From the NCBI GenBank assembly GCA_030619245.1, contig JAUXBS010000032.1, positions 1 through 8,845 of the forward strand: a DNA stretch of 8,845 nucleotides, written 5' to 3'. Positions 1 through 6,826 of the stretch are shown piece by piece. Numbering within the stretch: the first letter of the stretch is position 1; each line of letters opens with the position of its first letter. Under the pieces are notes generated by a model that saw only the letters and a program-made list of their open reading frames with translations, was not told where the DNA came from and made no database searches. Source of the DNA: Clostridia bacterium (GTDB taxonomy: Bacteria; UBA6262; WVXT01; JAUXBS01). The position numbers and the translations under genes are program-made.

Positions 1-711
1 AATAAATCCCGGCGGCATGAATACCTTCAACGGCTTGAAGTACATCACCGTCCTGAATATCAGCAGGAAGTATGCCGAAGTATCCTTTATGGGATGGAAC
101 GTTGACCTGCCCTTCCTCTTATGATATTCTATGGGGATGTACTTTATATCATAACTGTTAGTGAACAATGCGATGGTAATGGTGCTTACCCAGGAATGGC
201 CTTCCGGAAGTATATTAAAGAACTTTAGAACCACATCCTTCCTGAAGGCTCGCAGGCCTGAGTTAAGGTCCGGAATTTTTTTACCCGTGATATATTCAGC
301 AACCTTCCTTATAAACCACTTTACCGGCATCCTCAACAAAGGCATGGTCCCCGCCTCCCTCTTTCTTGCGCCGACAACCATGTCATACGGCGGTATGTGT
401 TCAACCAGTTTCGGGATATCTCCGGCAGGATAAGTCCCGTCACCGTCAATCATAACGATTATATTATGCCGTGATTCGCGTATCCCGGTTTTCCTTGCAT
501 TCCCAATCCCCTTGTTTTCCAGGTGGCTGACAAGCCTGGTATCTTTCGTTTTCACTATTTCAGCAGTCCTGTCCGTTGAACCGTCGTCAACTACCAGTAT
601 CTCATACTCACAGGAACTTCCCCTCATTGCTTCATGTACAGAATCAATTACTTCCGCTATTGCCGCTTCCTCATTGTATACAGGAATAACTATTGAACAT
701 TTCTTTTCCAT
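1..711 (-). CDS. Family 2 glycosyltransferase, DPM1/GtrB-like (3' part cut off by window edge)
   Basis: This reading frame is open for 237 codons from an ATG at 711 down to base 1, with no stop, so the C-terminus lies outside the window. The GT-A fold signatures of GT2 enzymes are clear: SIVIPVYNEE at residues 6-15, the nucleotide-binding VVDDGSTD at 40-47, the metal-binding DGDGTYP at 89-95, and an IPDLNSGLRAFRK stretch at 146-158 typical of polyprenyl-phosphate sugar transferases. By family it should move a sugar from a nucleotide donor to a lipid-phosphate or glycolipid acceptor at the cytoplasmic membrane; donor and acceptor cannot be read from the sequence. It is a close paralogue of the gene at 2826-3677, with roughly half of aligned residues identical by eye. 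If the two match in length, about 45 residues carrying the membrane helices are missing here. A good ribosome site (GAGGAG, 718-723) sits 6 nt before the ATG, and the gap from the radical SAM gene is 15 bp, so co-transcription is likely. Confidence 0.9.
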   Translation of the reverse strand, partial: MEKKCSIVIPVYNEEAAIAEVIDSVHEAMRGSSCEYEILVVDDGSTDRTAEIVKTKDTRLVSHLENKGIGNARKTGIRESRHNIIVMIDGDGTYPAGDIPKLVEHIPPYDMVVGARKREAGTMPLLRMPVKWFIRKVAEYITGKKIPDLNSGLRAFRKDVVLKFFNILPEGHSWVSTITIALFTNSYDIKYIPIEYHKRKGRSTFHPIKDTSAYFLLIFRTVMYFKPLKVFMPPGFI

Positions 712-726
712 GTGACTCTCCTCATC

Positions 727-2142
727 CTATGATTTGAAGATGAACTTCTTAAACACCTTCAATGCCGCCCGCAACTGCCACATCGCCTGAGGTATGGAAT
801 CAATCTTCCTTATTTTCTGCCATATATATCCCGGCCTCAGGTAATAACCCATGAACGCTTTCTTGTTTAATTCCTCTATCTCCTTCTTCTGTTTTATATT
901 CCAGACAGTTTCCCCGATTGGCTCGGAAGGATTATCAACAAATCTCTGCCATACGTCATACTTGAACCTGCCCTGGTCCAGCGCCATCCTGTATAGTTCT
1001 GTCCCCGGCACGACATGGGTAATTTCATACTGCGCATAATCAAGTTTCAATTCCCCTGCAAACGCTATGGTCTCCTTCATCTCATCAATAGTTTCTTCCG
1101 GAGAACCCAGCATGAAATCCCCGTATGACTGTATTCCAATATCCTTCATCTGCCCGATAACTTCCCTCACCTTGTCCAGCTTCAGGTTCTTGTTAAGAAC
1201 CTTCTGTATATGCTCCGTTCCGCTCTCTATACCGAATTGTATAAGCCTGCAGCCTGCCTTCTTCATCCATTCAAGCATTTCCCCGTCCACTGTATCCACC
1301 CGCGAGCGGACGTGAAACCGTATTTTTAGTTTTCTTTTTATTATCTCCCTGCATATTTCAATAACCCGCTCCTTATTGAAGGTAAATATCTCGTCAAAGA
1401 ACAGAATATCATGTATCCCGAGGCCGACACACTCCTCAAGCTCACTGGCTATGTTTTCAGGGCTCCTCATCCTTATCTTCCTCCCCCCTACTATACTCCC
1501 GCAGAAGTAACAGTTAAACGGGCAGCCCCTTGAGGATATCATCGTTGTAATGGGGCTCCCCGCGGCAAGGATTGAACGATACTTCTTATTGTTAATAAAG
1601 TGACGTGCAGGAAACGGCAGTTTATCAATATCCGCATGCCTCTGTAAGGTAGTCTCCGGGCTCCTCCGTGAAAATATCCCCGGCACATCATCGCCCCTCT
1701 CCCCTTTTGCTACGCGTTCCAACAATTCCTTTAATACATATTCCCCTTCACCATAGCAGTAATAATCTATTTCAGGGGCGCCCTTTATAGGGCTGGGATA
1801 GAAGTAAAAATGAGGCCCCCCCAGGACAGTGTATATACCCTTATTCACCTTCTTTGCAAGCTTTGCGGTAAGCACTGAATCGTAAAGGAAGTATGTTGAA
1901 GTATAAACACCGACAACATCCGGTTTCTCTTTCCTGAAATACTCCTCCAATTCATCATAACCCATGTTTTCAACACAGGCGTCCAGCACCTTTATCTCAT
2001 GGCCTGTGTTTTTCTCCAGGTAACCGGCTATGTACAATAAACCCATTGGAGGATATCCCCCGGCTTCCACCGTGATATCCATGTGGATGGTCTTTCCGAC
2101 AGAATAATGCTCCTGTGGAGGAAATACTAATAAAACTTTCAT
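727..2142 (-). CDS. B12-binding-domain radical SAM protein (class B type)
   Basis: A 471-residue protein with two domains. Residues about 1-160 look like the Rossmann-type cobalamin-binding domain of B12/radical SAM proteins: VLLVFPPQ at the start, GGYPPMGLLYIAGYL at 28-42, and VLGGPHFYFYP at 106-116. I see no DxHxxG motif, so any cobalamin would be bound without the classic histidine ligand, as is common in this family. The radical SAM core follows, with the iron-sulfur cysteine motif C207-x3-C211-x2-C214 and downstream elements such as FGIESGTE at 303-310. The last 50 residues or so are basic and amphipathic. Relatives methylate or rearrange unreactive carbons (BchE, HpnJ and class B methylase types); the substrate here is unknown. 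Next to glycosyltransferases and a second methyltransferase, an envelope glycan or lipid substrate is a reasonable inference. The start is the first ATG after the methyltransferase stop (26 bp gap). Its ribosome site is weak (GAAGAG, about 11 nt upstream), unlike most genes here. Confidence 0.9.
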   Translation of the reverse strand: MKVLLVFPPQEHYSVGKTIHMDITVEAGGYPPMGLLYIAGYLEKNTGHEIKVLDACVENMGYDELEEYFRKEKPDVVGVYTSTYFLYDSVLTAKLAKKVNKGIYTVLGGPHFYFYPSPIKGAPEIDYYCYGEGEYVLKELLERVAKGERGDDVPGIFSRRSPETTLQRHADIDKLPFPARHFINNKKYRSILAAGSPITTMISSRGCPFNCYFCGSIVGGRKIRMRSPENIASELEECVGLGIHDILFFDEIFTFNKERVIEICREIIKRKLKIRFHVRSRVDTVDGEMLEWMKKAGCRLIQFGIESGTEHIQKVLNKNLKLDKVREVIGQMKDIGIQSYGDFMLGSPEETIDEMKETIAFAGELKLDYAQYEITHVVPGTELYRMALDQGRFKYDVWQRFVDNPSEPIGETVWNIKQKKEIEELNKKAFMGYYLRPGYIWQKIRKIDSIPQAMWQLRAALKVFKKFIFKS

Positions 2143-2168
2143 TTTCTATTATACTCTTCTCTAAATAA

Positions 2169-2813
2169 CTACAATTCACAACATAAAATAAAACTTTTTA
2201 AATATGATTTGTAAAGAACCACATGAAAACCATTATCCTCAAACAAACCTTGAATGTCCACGTCAAGAAACTTATCAATTTCCTCTTTCTCTTCTTCTAT
2301 CGCAATTTTCTGCCCTTTTATAGGGCCTATATTCGAAATTATGGGAATTTTTGTCAATACATCCTGTACTTTTCGGAAAAAGTTTCTCTGCGGCTCGACA
2401 AAAAATAGTTTACCGTCCCTTTTTAAGACCTTTTTACAATTATCCAGGAATAAACCATATTGCTCCTGATTTAACAGGTGATGCATTACATTAAAACATA
2501 TTAAGGTATCCGCAAACTTTTCAGGATAAGGCATATCAAGCATTGACCCTTCCCTTAAATGAACTTCCTTATCATTAACTTCCGGTATCTTAACATCAAA
2601 ACCATATAACTTCCTGTAACCCTTTGCATATAAAGTTCTAAGCATGTTCCCATTACCGCATCCAATGTCCACAATAACAGAATCCGGTAGCGTTTTATTG
2701 AAAAAATCCATCTTTTTCAAATGAATCAGGTTCCAATAATGCTTTAAACCTGAATACCTATCAAGTTTATCATAGTAAGCATCATACCATTTTCCACGGT
2801 TTTTAATAGGCAC
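2169..2813 (-). CDS. Class I SAM-dependent methyltransferase, GTG start
   Basis: A 214-residue protein with the Rossmann-fold methyltransferase pattern: motif I VDIGCGNGNML at 48-58 binds SAM, GFDV at 71-74 ends strand 2 with the acidic residue that usually contacts the ribose, and an EGSMLDMPYP segment at 88-97 is followed by LICFNVMHHL (104-113), the usual motif II/III region of Methyltransf_11/25-type enzymes. FFVEP at 137-141 gives the next strand. The acceptor is unknown; small molecules, sugars and lipids are all methylated by this superfamily. The start is GTG, not ATG, chosen because an AAGAAGG ribosome site lies 5 nt before it and the next in-frame ATG (codon 35) would remove the N-terminal helix. 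The gene follows the first glycosyltransferase by 12 bp. Its base composition is odd: six 60-base lines counted by hand give 28-40% GC, against 48-57% for lines in the flanking genes, which suggests separate ancestry. Confidence 0.85.
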   Translation of the reverse strand: MPIKNRGKWYDAYYDKLDRYSGLKHYWNLIHLKKMDFFNKTLPDSVIVDIGCGNGNMLRTLYAKGYRKLYGFDVKIPEVNDKEVHLREGSMLDMPYPEKFADTLICFNVMHHLLNQEQYGLFLDNCKKVLKRDGKLFFVEPQRNFFRKVQDVLTKIPIISNIGPIKGQKIAIEEEKEEIDKFLDVDIQGLFEDNGFHVVLYKSYLKSFILCCEL

Positions 2814-2818
2814 AAAAA

Positions 2819-2827
2819 CCCTTCTTT
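2819..2827 (-). promoter_or_regulatory. Ribosome binding site fixing the GTG start of the methyltransferase
   Basis: On the minus strand AAAGAAGGG sits 5 nt before the GTG at 2813-2811 and overlaps the stop codon of the upstream glycosyltransferase (TAA, 2828-2826). The overlap suggests that ribosomes finishing the glycosyltransferase can restart on the methyltransferase. It is the main reason for choosing GTG over a later ATG. Confidence 0.6.
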
Positions 2828-3677
2828 ATCTTTTCTTATTAACCAGGTCAGCCAGCAGTCCTATCGCCAGAATCTGGAATGAACCCATAGCCAGGACTAT
2901 ACCGGTAATATCCATGACCTTCCCGATAACATAATGACTGTACAACAGCACCGCCACAGCCAGCAGAAACAGGAAAATACTCGCGGGAAAGAATATCTTA
3001 AGAGGATTGAAGTAAAGTGTCGTACGCACGATAAAAGAACCAAGGTTAAACGTATCCTTAACCGGATGGAACTTCGACTTTCCCTTTCTTTTGTTATACT
3101 CTATAGTCTTATACTTTACCGTATAGTTATTACAGAGCATTACAAGCGTTATCGTACTCGAATAGGAAAACCCGTCAGGAAAATATGTAATGTATTTCTC
3201 TGCTGTTTCCTTCCTGAATATCCTCAGCCCCGAGTTAAGGTCAGGTATCTTCACCCCCGCGAGAAAACCTGCAAACCTGTTCATGAAATACTTAACAGGC
3301 CTCCTGACAAGCGATACCTGGTATCCCTTCCGGGACCCCACAAGCATATCATAATCCTTTTTTTCATCCAGGAGGATTCCGATATAATCAGGCGGGTAAG
3401 TACCGTCGCCGTCAATAATGATTATGTTCTCATACCCGGCGCTATGAATGCCCTTCTTCAGGGACGCGCCATAACCGCGGTTGTTTTCATTCCTGATCAG
3501 CCTTACATTTTTCCGCATTACAATTTCCGCCGTCTTATCGGTAGAACCGTCATCGACAACAAGCAGTTCGTACTCCTCCCCCCTGCCATCCATGACTTTC
3601 TTTATGCCGTCTATCACTGGACCTATCCCTGCTTCCTCATTGTAAGCAGGGATAACAATAGAATATCTGTTTCCCAT
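2826..3677 (-). CDS. Family 2 glycosyltransferase, DPM1/GtrB-like, with two C-terminal membrane helices
   Basis: A complete 283-residue GT2 enzyme. Motifs in order: SIVIPAYNEE at 6-15, VVDDGSTD at 40-47 (nucleotide binding), DGDGTYP at 89-95 (metal-binding DxD equivalent), IPDLNSGLRIFRK at 144-156, and EYNKRKGKSKFHP at 193-205. The catalytic domain is cytoplasmic. Two hydrophobic segments at about 227-247 and 254-277 give the hairpin anchor seen in GtrB/ArnC/DPM1-like enzymes, which load a sugar onto polyprenyl phosphate; that reaction is inferred from the family. Neither donor sugar nor acceptor can be told from sequence. The ATG has an AGAGG ribosome site 6 nt upstream. It lies 21 bp after the SPFH gene and 12 bp before the methyltransferase. 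The truncated gene at 1-711 is its paralogue, so the cluster carries two related transferases that may act one after the other or use different donors. Confidence 0.92.
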   Translation of the reverse strand: MGNRYSIVIPAYNEEAGIGPVIDGIKKVMDGRGEEYELLVVDDGSTDKTAEIVMRKNVRLIRNENNRGYGASLKKGIHSAGYENIIIIDGDGTYPPDYIGILLDEKKDYDMLVGSRKGYQVSLVRRPVKYFMNRFAGFLAGVKIPDLNSGLRIFRKETAEKYITYFPDGFSYSSTITLVMLCNNYTVKYKTIEYNKRKGKSKFHPVKDTFNLGSFIVRTTLYFNPLKIFFPASIFLFLLAVAVLLYSHYVIGKVMDITGIVLAMGSFQILAIGLLADLVNKKR

Positions 3678-3698
3678 TATCTTCCTCTTTTTTTCTGC

Positions 3699-4589
3699 TT
3701 ACTTTTTTTCTTTCCCGGCCTCTTTTGAATCCTTGAACAGCTCTGAAATACCCCCTATGCTTCCAAGCACCCCTGATGTTTCCAGCGGCAGGAACAATTT
3801 CGTTGCCTTGCCATCCGCTATCTTTGCCAGGGCTTCAAGGTACTTTATTGCAATAAGGTCATTGGTGGGGTTGCCCTGGTGAATCGCGTCATAAACAACC
3901 TCAATCTGGTACTTCTCTGCCTCCGCAACTGTCTTTATTGCCTGCGCCCTGCCTTCGGCTTCCAGTATACTCTTCTGCCTCTCTCCTTCTGCCTTTGTTA
4001 TCTGTGACTGCTTAACGCCCTCTGCCTCGAGTATAACAGCCCTCTTCTCTCTTTCCGCTTTCATCTGTTTGCTCATTGCTTCCGTAATATCTGCAGGAGG
4101 AGATATTTCCTTGATTTCAACCCTGGTTATCTTAACGCCCCACCTGTCAGTCGCCTCATCAAGAACAATCCTCAACTGTTCATTCAGCTTCTCACGGGAA
4201 GTCAGTGTTTCGTCAAGTTTCATGTTGCCGATAACGTTTCTCAGGTTGGTCTGCGCTAATTTAAGCGTTGCTATCCTGAAGTTTGAAATATTGTAAAGGA
4301 CCTTAAAAGAATCTGTTATCTGGAAGTATATAATAGCATCAACCGTAACAAGAACGTTATCCTCGGTTATTACGTCCTGCCTTTCAACGTCTATAACCCT
4401 TTCCCTTACATCAACCTTCCTGATCGTTTCAATGAACGGAAAGATGAACGTCAAACCCGGCTCCTCCGTCCTTGCAAACTTCCCCAGCCTCTCGACAAGG
4501 CCCTTCTCGTATGGCCTGATGATTATCAGGGCCATCTTTGCAAAAACAAACATCAATACGGCAACTACAATAATCAATGCTCCTGGCAT
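3699..4589 (-). CDS. qmcA: SPFH/Band 7 (stomatin-like) membrane protein, QmcA type
   Basis: A 296-residue protein with an N-terminal hydrophobic helix (about 4-24) followed by an SPFH domain. Diagnostic stretches are RPYEKGLVERLGKF at 25-38, EEPGLTFIFPFIE at 42-54, a DVITEDNVLVTVDA segment at 72-85, the LRNVIGNMKLDETLTSRE region at 116-133, and RWGVKITRVEIKEISPP at 149-165. A long charged coiled-coil region with repeated AEG units (188-213) follows, then the conserved LPLETSGVLGSIGGI at 267-281. This layout and length match E. coli QmcA (about 305 residues) and bacterial slipins, which form large ring or cage oligomers on the inner membrane and are linked to membrane microdomains and protease or protein quality control. 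It directly follows the NfeD-like gene (24 bp gap), the usual partner pairing. A strong GGAGGG ribosome site lies 6 nt before the ATG. Exact orthology to qmcA rather than to another slipin branch is less certain than the family. Confidence 0.92.
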   Translation of the reverse strand: MPGALIIVVAVLMFVFAKMALIIIRPYEKGLVERLGKFARTEEPGLTFIFPFIETIRKVDVRERVIDVERQDVITEDNVLVTVDAIIYFQITDSFKVLYNISNFRIATLKLAQTNLRNVIGNMKLDETLTSREKLNEQLRIVLDEATDRWGVKITRVEIKEISPPADITEAMSKQMKAEREKRAVILEAEGVKQSQITKAEGERQKSILEAEGRAQAIKTVAEAEKYQIEVVYDAIHQGNPTNDLIAIKYLEALAKIADGKATKLFLPLETSGVLGSIGGISELFKDSKEAGKEKK

Positions 4590-4613
4590 AACATACCCTC
4601 CTTTTTTATTTTT

Positions 4614-5051
4614 TCATTCTCCTTTTACCTTCTCAACAATAAGGTAATTCCCTTCAATCCTTAAAATATCCACGTCTTCGTTTTTTTCAATCCTCTCCTC
4701 CGATTTTGCAAGCCATACCTCTCCGTCAATTTTCGCCATGCCCGGATGCTTATCCGCATCAATAAGTTCCGTAACCTTTGCTTTTTTTCCTATAAGCTCA
4801 TCGGCATTTGCATCCCTTGTTTTTTCCCTGTTTAAACCCCTGGCAATCGGCCTTGAAATAACAATCATAATTATCGATACGACAAAAAACACTATCCACG
4901 TTATCACGGGATTAACCAGCGAGGAAGCAACAGCGGCAACCACAGCTCCCACTCCTATACAGAAGAAGAAAAAAGTACCCGGTGTTACCAGTTCAACAAT
5001 AAAAAGCACAATTGCAATAATAATCCACACCATCCAGTTATCAATCGCCAT
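4614..5051 (-). CDS. Short NfeD-like membrane protein (partner of SPFH protein)
   Basis: A 145-residue protein of the short NfeD form (YbbJ type), lacking the ClpP-like protease domain of long NfeD proteins. About three hydrophobic segments lie at 6-23, 27-46 and 49-67, with the motif VELVTPGTFFFF at 19-30 in the first turn. The soluble C-terminal part (about 85-143) contains LIGKKAKV and GMAKIDGEVWLAKS, which mark the OB-fold NfeD C-terminal domain. NfeD proteins are nearly always encoded beside a stomatin/slipin partner and are thought to support its assembly or membrane placement; here that partner is the next gene. The ATG has an AAAGGAGG ribosome site 5 nt upstream, among the strongest in the window. 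It follows the msbA-like gene by 23 bp, so the pair sits in the same transcription unit as lipid A genes. Confidence 0.9.
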   Translation of the reverse strand: MAIDNWMVWIIIAIVLFIVELVTPGTFFFFCIGVGAVVAAVASSLVNPVITWIVFFVVSIIMIVISRPIARGLNREKTRDANADELIGKKAKVTELIDADKHPGMAKIDGEVWLAKSEERIEKNEDVDILRIEGNYLIVEKVKGE

Positions 5052-5074
5052 AGCATCCTCCTTTAAAAATTCTT

Positions 5075-6826
5075 TTAGTCCCTGAACTGCAGGTTATACA
5101 ACTTCCTGTAAACAACATTCTTTTTCATCAATTCAACATGTGTTCCCTGTCCAATAATCCGGTTTTTATCTATAACAAATATCTTCTTAACCCTCTTTAA
5201 ACTCACGAGCCTGTGAGTAATAATAATTACCGTCCTGTTCTTCATCAGCTCATCAATCGCTTTCTGAATAAGAGTTTCTGATTCCGAATCAAGGTTTGAA
5301 GTGGCTTCATCAAGAACAAGGATAGGCGGGTTTTTCAATACAGCCCTTGCAATAGCTATACGCTGCCGCTCACCGCCTGACAGAGTTACCCCCCTCTCGC
5401 CTACAACAGTATTGTACTTGTAAGGCATATTCATGATAAAACCATGCGCATCTGCCGCCTTGGCTGCGGTAATAATTTTTTCTTGTGTAGCATCGAGCTC
5501 GCCGTATGCTATGTTGTCCCGCACGGTATCATTAAAAAGAATCGTTTCCTGCGTTACTATCCCCATCTGCATCCTTAGTGACTTTAAAGTTACGTTCCTG
5601 ATGTCATGGCCATCTATAACTATCCTGCCTTTTGTGGGATCATAAAACCGCGCAAGAAGATTCGCAATGGTTGTCTTGCCGCTGCCGCTTACGCCCACAA
5701 AGGCAACAACCTCCCCCTTGTTAACTTTCAGGTTAATTCTTTCCAGTATATTCACCTTCCGGGAATACCCAAAAGATACATGCTCAAATATAATACTATC
5801 TTTTAAATGTTTCAAATCCACGGCATCCTGAGCTTCCAGGACAAAGGACCTTGAATCCAGCACGTAAAAAATACGTTCCGCGGCTACAAGAGCTTCCTGG
5901 CTTTCCCTGTTAATCCCGGCAAGAACCCGCAGGTGAGCATAAAAACTCGCCATTGCAGCTATAAAAGCAAAAAATGTACCGTCTGACACAACTCCATTAA
6001 TTACTGAATAACCACCCATTGCCAGTATGAAAACCATCCCCAATGTTACTATCACTTCCATAATAGGAGACTGAAGCGCAATAACCCTCATGGCTTTCAT
6101 GACAACGTTAAACAAACGGCTGTTCCCGCTTTTGAACTTCTTTATCTCCTGCTCCTCCATGTTAAATGCTTTAATTAACCTGACCCCAACGATCTTCTCA
6201 TGAAGGAAAGAATAGATATCAGCAATACGCATCTGGGTTTCCCTGCTCAGTATCCTGAGTTTCTTTGCAAAATTCAATAACGCAAAACCAACTCCGGGAA
6301 TAACCAGAAGCGCAATCAATGCCCATTCCCATCTTAAATAGAACATTAAAAGCATAAGGCAGAAACAGGTCAAAGATTCCCTGATAAAAGTCTGGGCGCC
6401 GGTAACAACTATTCTTTGAAGCAGTAACACATCGTTGGTTATCCTTGCAACAACATGGCCTGTTTTATGTTTAACGAAGTAATCAAGCGAAAGTTTTTGC
6501 AGGTGGGAATAAAGTTCATTTCTAATGTCAAGTATGACTTTCTGGCCAACAAAGGATGATAAGTAAGACTGTATGTAATAACATATTCCCTTAACAAGAG
6601 CTATCAGCAAGATAGTAATAAACACAACAGGAATCATATCAGCGTTTTTATCCCTGAAAACATGGTCAAATATCGGCTTGGGCATCCACATTATGATAGC
6701 ATTCATAATGGCCAGTAATGACATGAAAAATAATGCTTCGAAAAACCTTCCACTATACGGTTTCACATATCTTAATAAACGCTTTGCAAGATGCAGTGTT
6801 TTTCTGTACTTCTTTCTTCTATGCAT
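5075..6826 (-). CDS. msbA: MsbA-type lipid A/glycolipid ABC exporter (membrane domain fused to ATPase)
   Basis: A 583-residue half-transporter, the normal length for MsbA. Residues about 25-310 form a six-helix type IV exporter domain; hydrophobic segments are visible near 31-50, 66-88, 150-168, 169-187, 255-275 and 283-300. The ATPase domain has all key parts: aromatic A-loop Tyr354 (FGYS), Walker A GVSGSGKTT at 378-386, Q-loop Gln426, signature LSGGERQ at 482-488, Walker B ILVLDEA at 502-508 and switch histidine His538. It should work as a homodimer in the inner membrane, flipping a lipid-linked substrate with ATP. The lipid A assignment rests mainly on its position immediately after lpxI and lpxB; by sequence alone another lipid or peptide exporter of this large family is possible. 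The start overlaps the end of lpxB by 8 nt, with an AAAGGAG ribosome site 7 nt upstream inside lpxB, so translation is probably coupled. Confidence 0.85.
   Translation of the reverse strand: MHRRKKYRKTLHLAKRLLRYVKPYSGRFFEALFFMSLLAIMNAIIMWMPKPIFDHVFRDKNADMIPVVFITILLIALVKGICYYIQSYLSSFVGQKVILDIRNELYSHLQKLSLDYFVKHKTGHVVARITNDVLLLQRIVVTGAQTFIRESLTCFCLMLLMFYLRWEWALIALLVIPGVGFALLNFAKKLRILSRETQMRIADIYSFLHEKIVGVRLIKAFNMEEQEIKKFKSGNSRLFNVVMKAMRVIALQSPIMEVIVTLGMVFILAMGGYSVINGVVSDGTFFAFIAAMASFYAHLRVLAGINRESQEALVAAERIFYVLDSRSFVLEAQDAVDLKHLKDSIIFEHVSFGYSRKVNILERINLKVNKGEVVAFVGVSGSGKTTIANLLARFYDPTKGRIVIDGHDIRNVTLKSLRMQMGIVTQETILFNDTVRDNIAYGELDATQEKIITAAKAADAHGFIMNMPYKYNTVVGERGVTLSGGERQRIAIARAVLKNPPILVLDEATSNLDSESETLIQKAIDELMKNRTVIIITHRLVSLKRVKKIFVIDKNRIIGQGTHVELMKKNVVYRKLYNLQFRD

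Noticed and set aside
2143..2185. TATAAT on the minus strand just before the radical SAM start (2154-2149), suggesting an internal promoter
   Set aside because: It ends only about 6 bases before the ATG, which would leave almost no leader, and no good -35 lies at 16-18 nt. The AT-rich gap explains it.
2316..2330. Near-palindrome TATAGGGCCTATA inside the methyltransferase gene
   Set aside because: It lies within a conserved-looking coding stretch (IGPIKG) with no promoter or gene boundary nearby, so it is probably chance.
3678..3720. A/T runs between the SPFH and GT2 genes as a possible terminator
   Set aside because: There is no GC-rich stem before the T tract on either strand, and the downstream gene has its own ribosome site within the 21-bp gap.
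2934..3728. Long plus-strand open frame of 264 codons opposite the complete GT2 gene
   Set aside because: It lies antisense over a gene with full GT2 motifs; its own translation is rich in Arg, His and Tyr, has no recognisable domain, and crosses into the next gene. It is a mirror frame.
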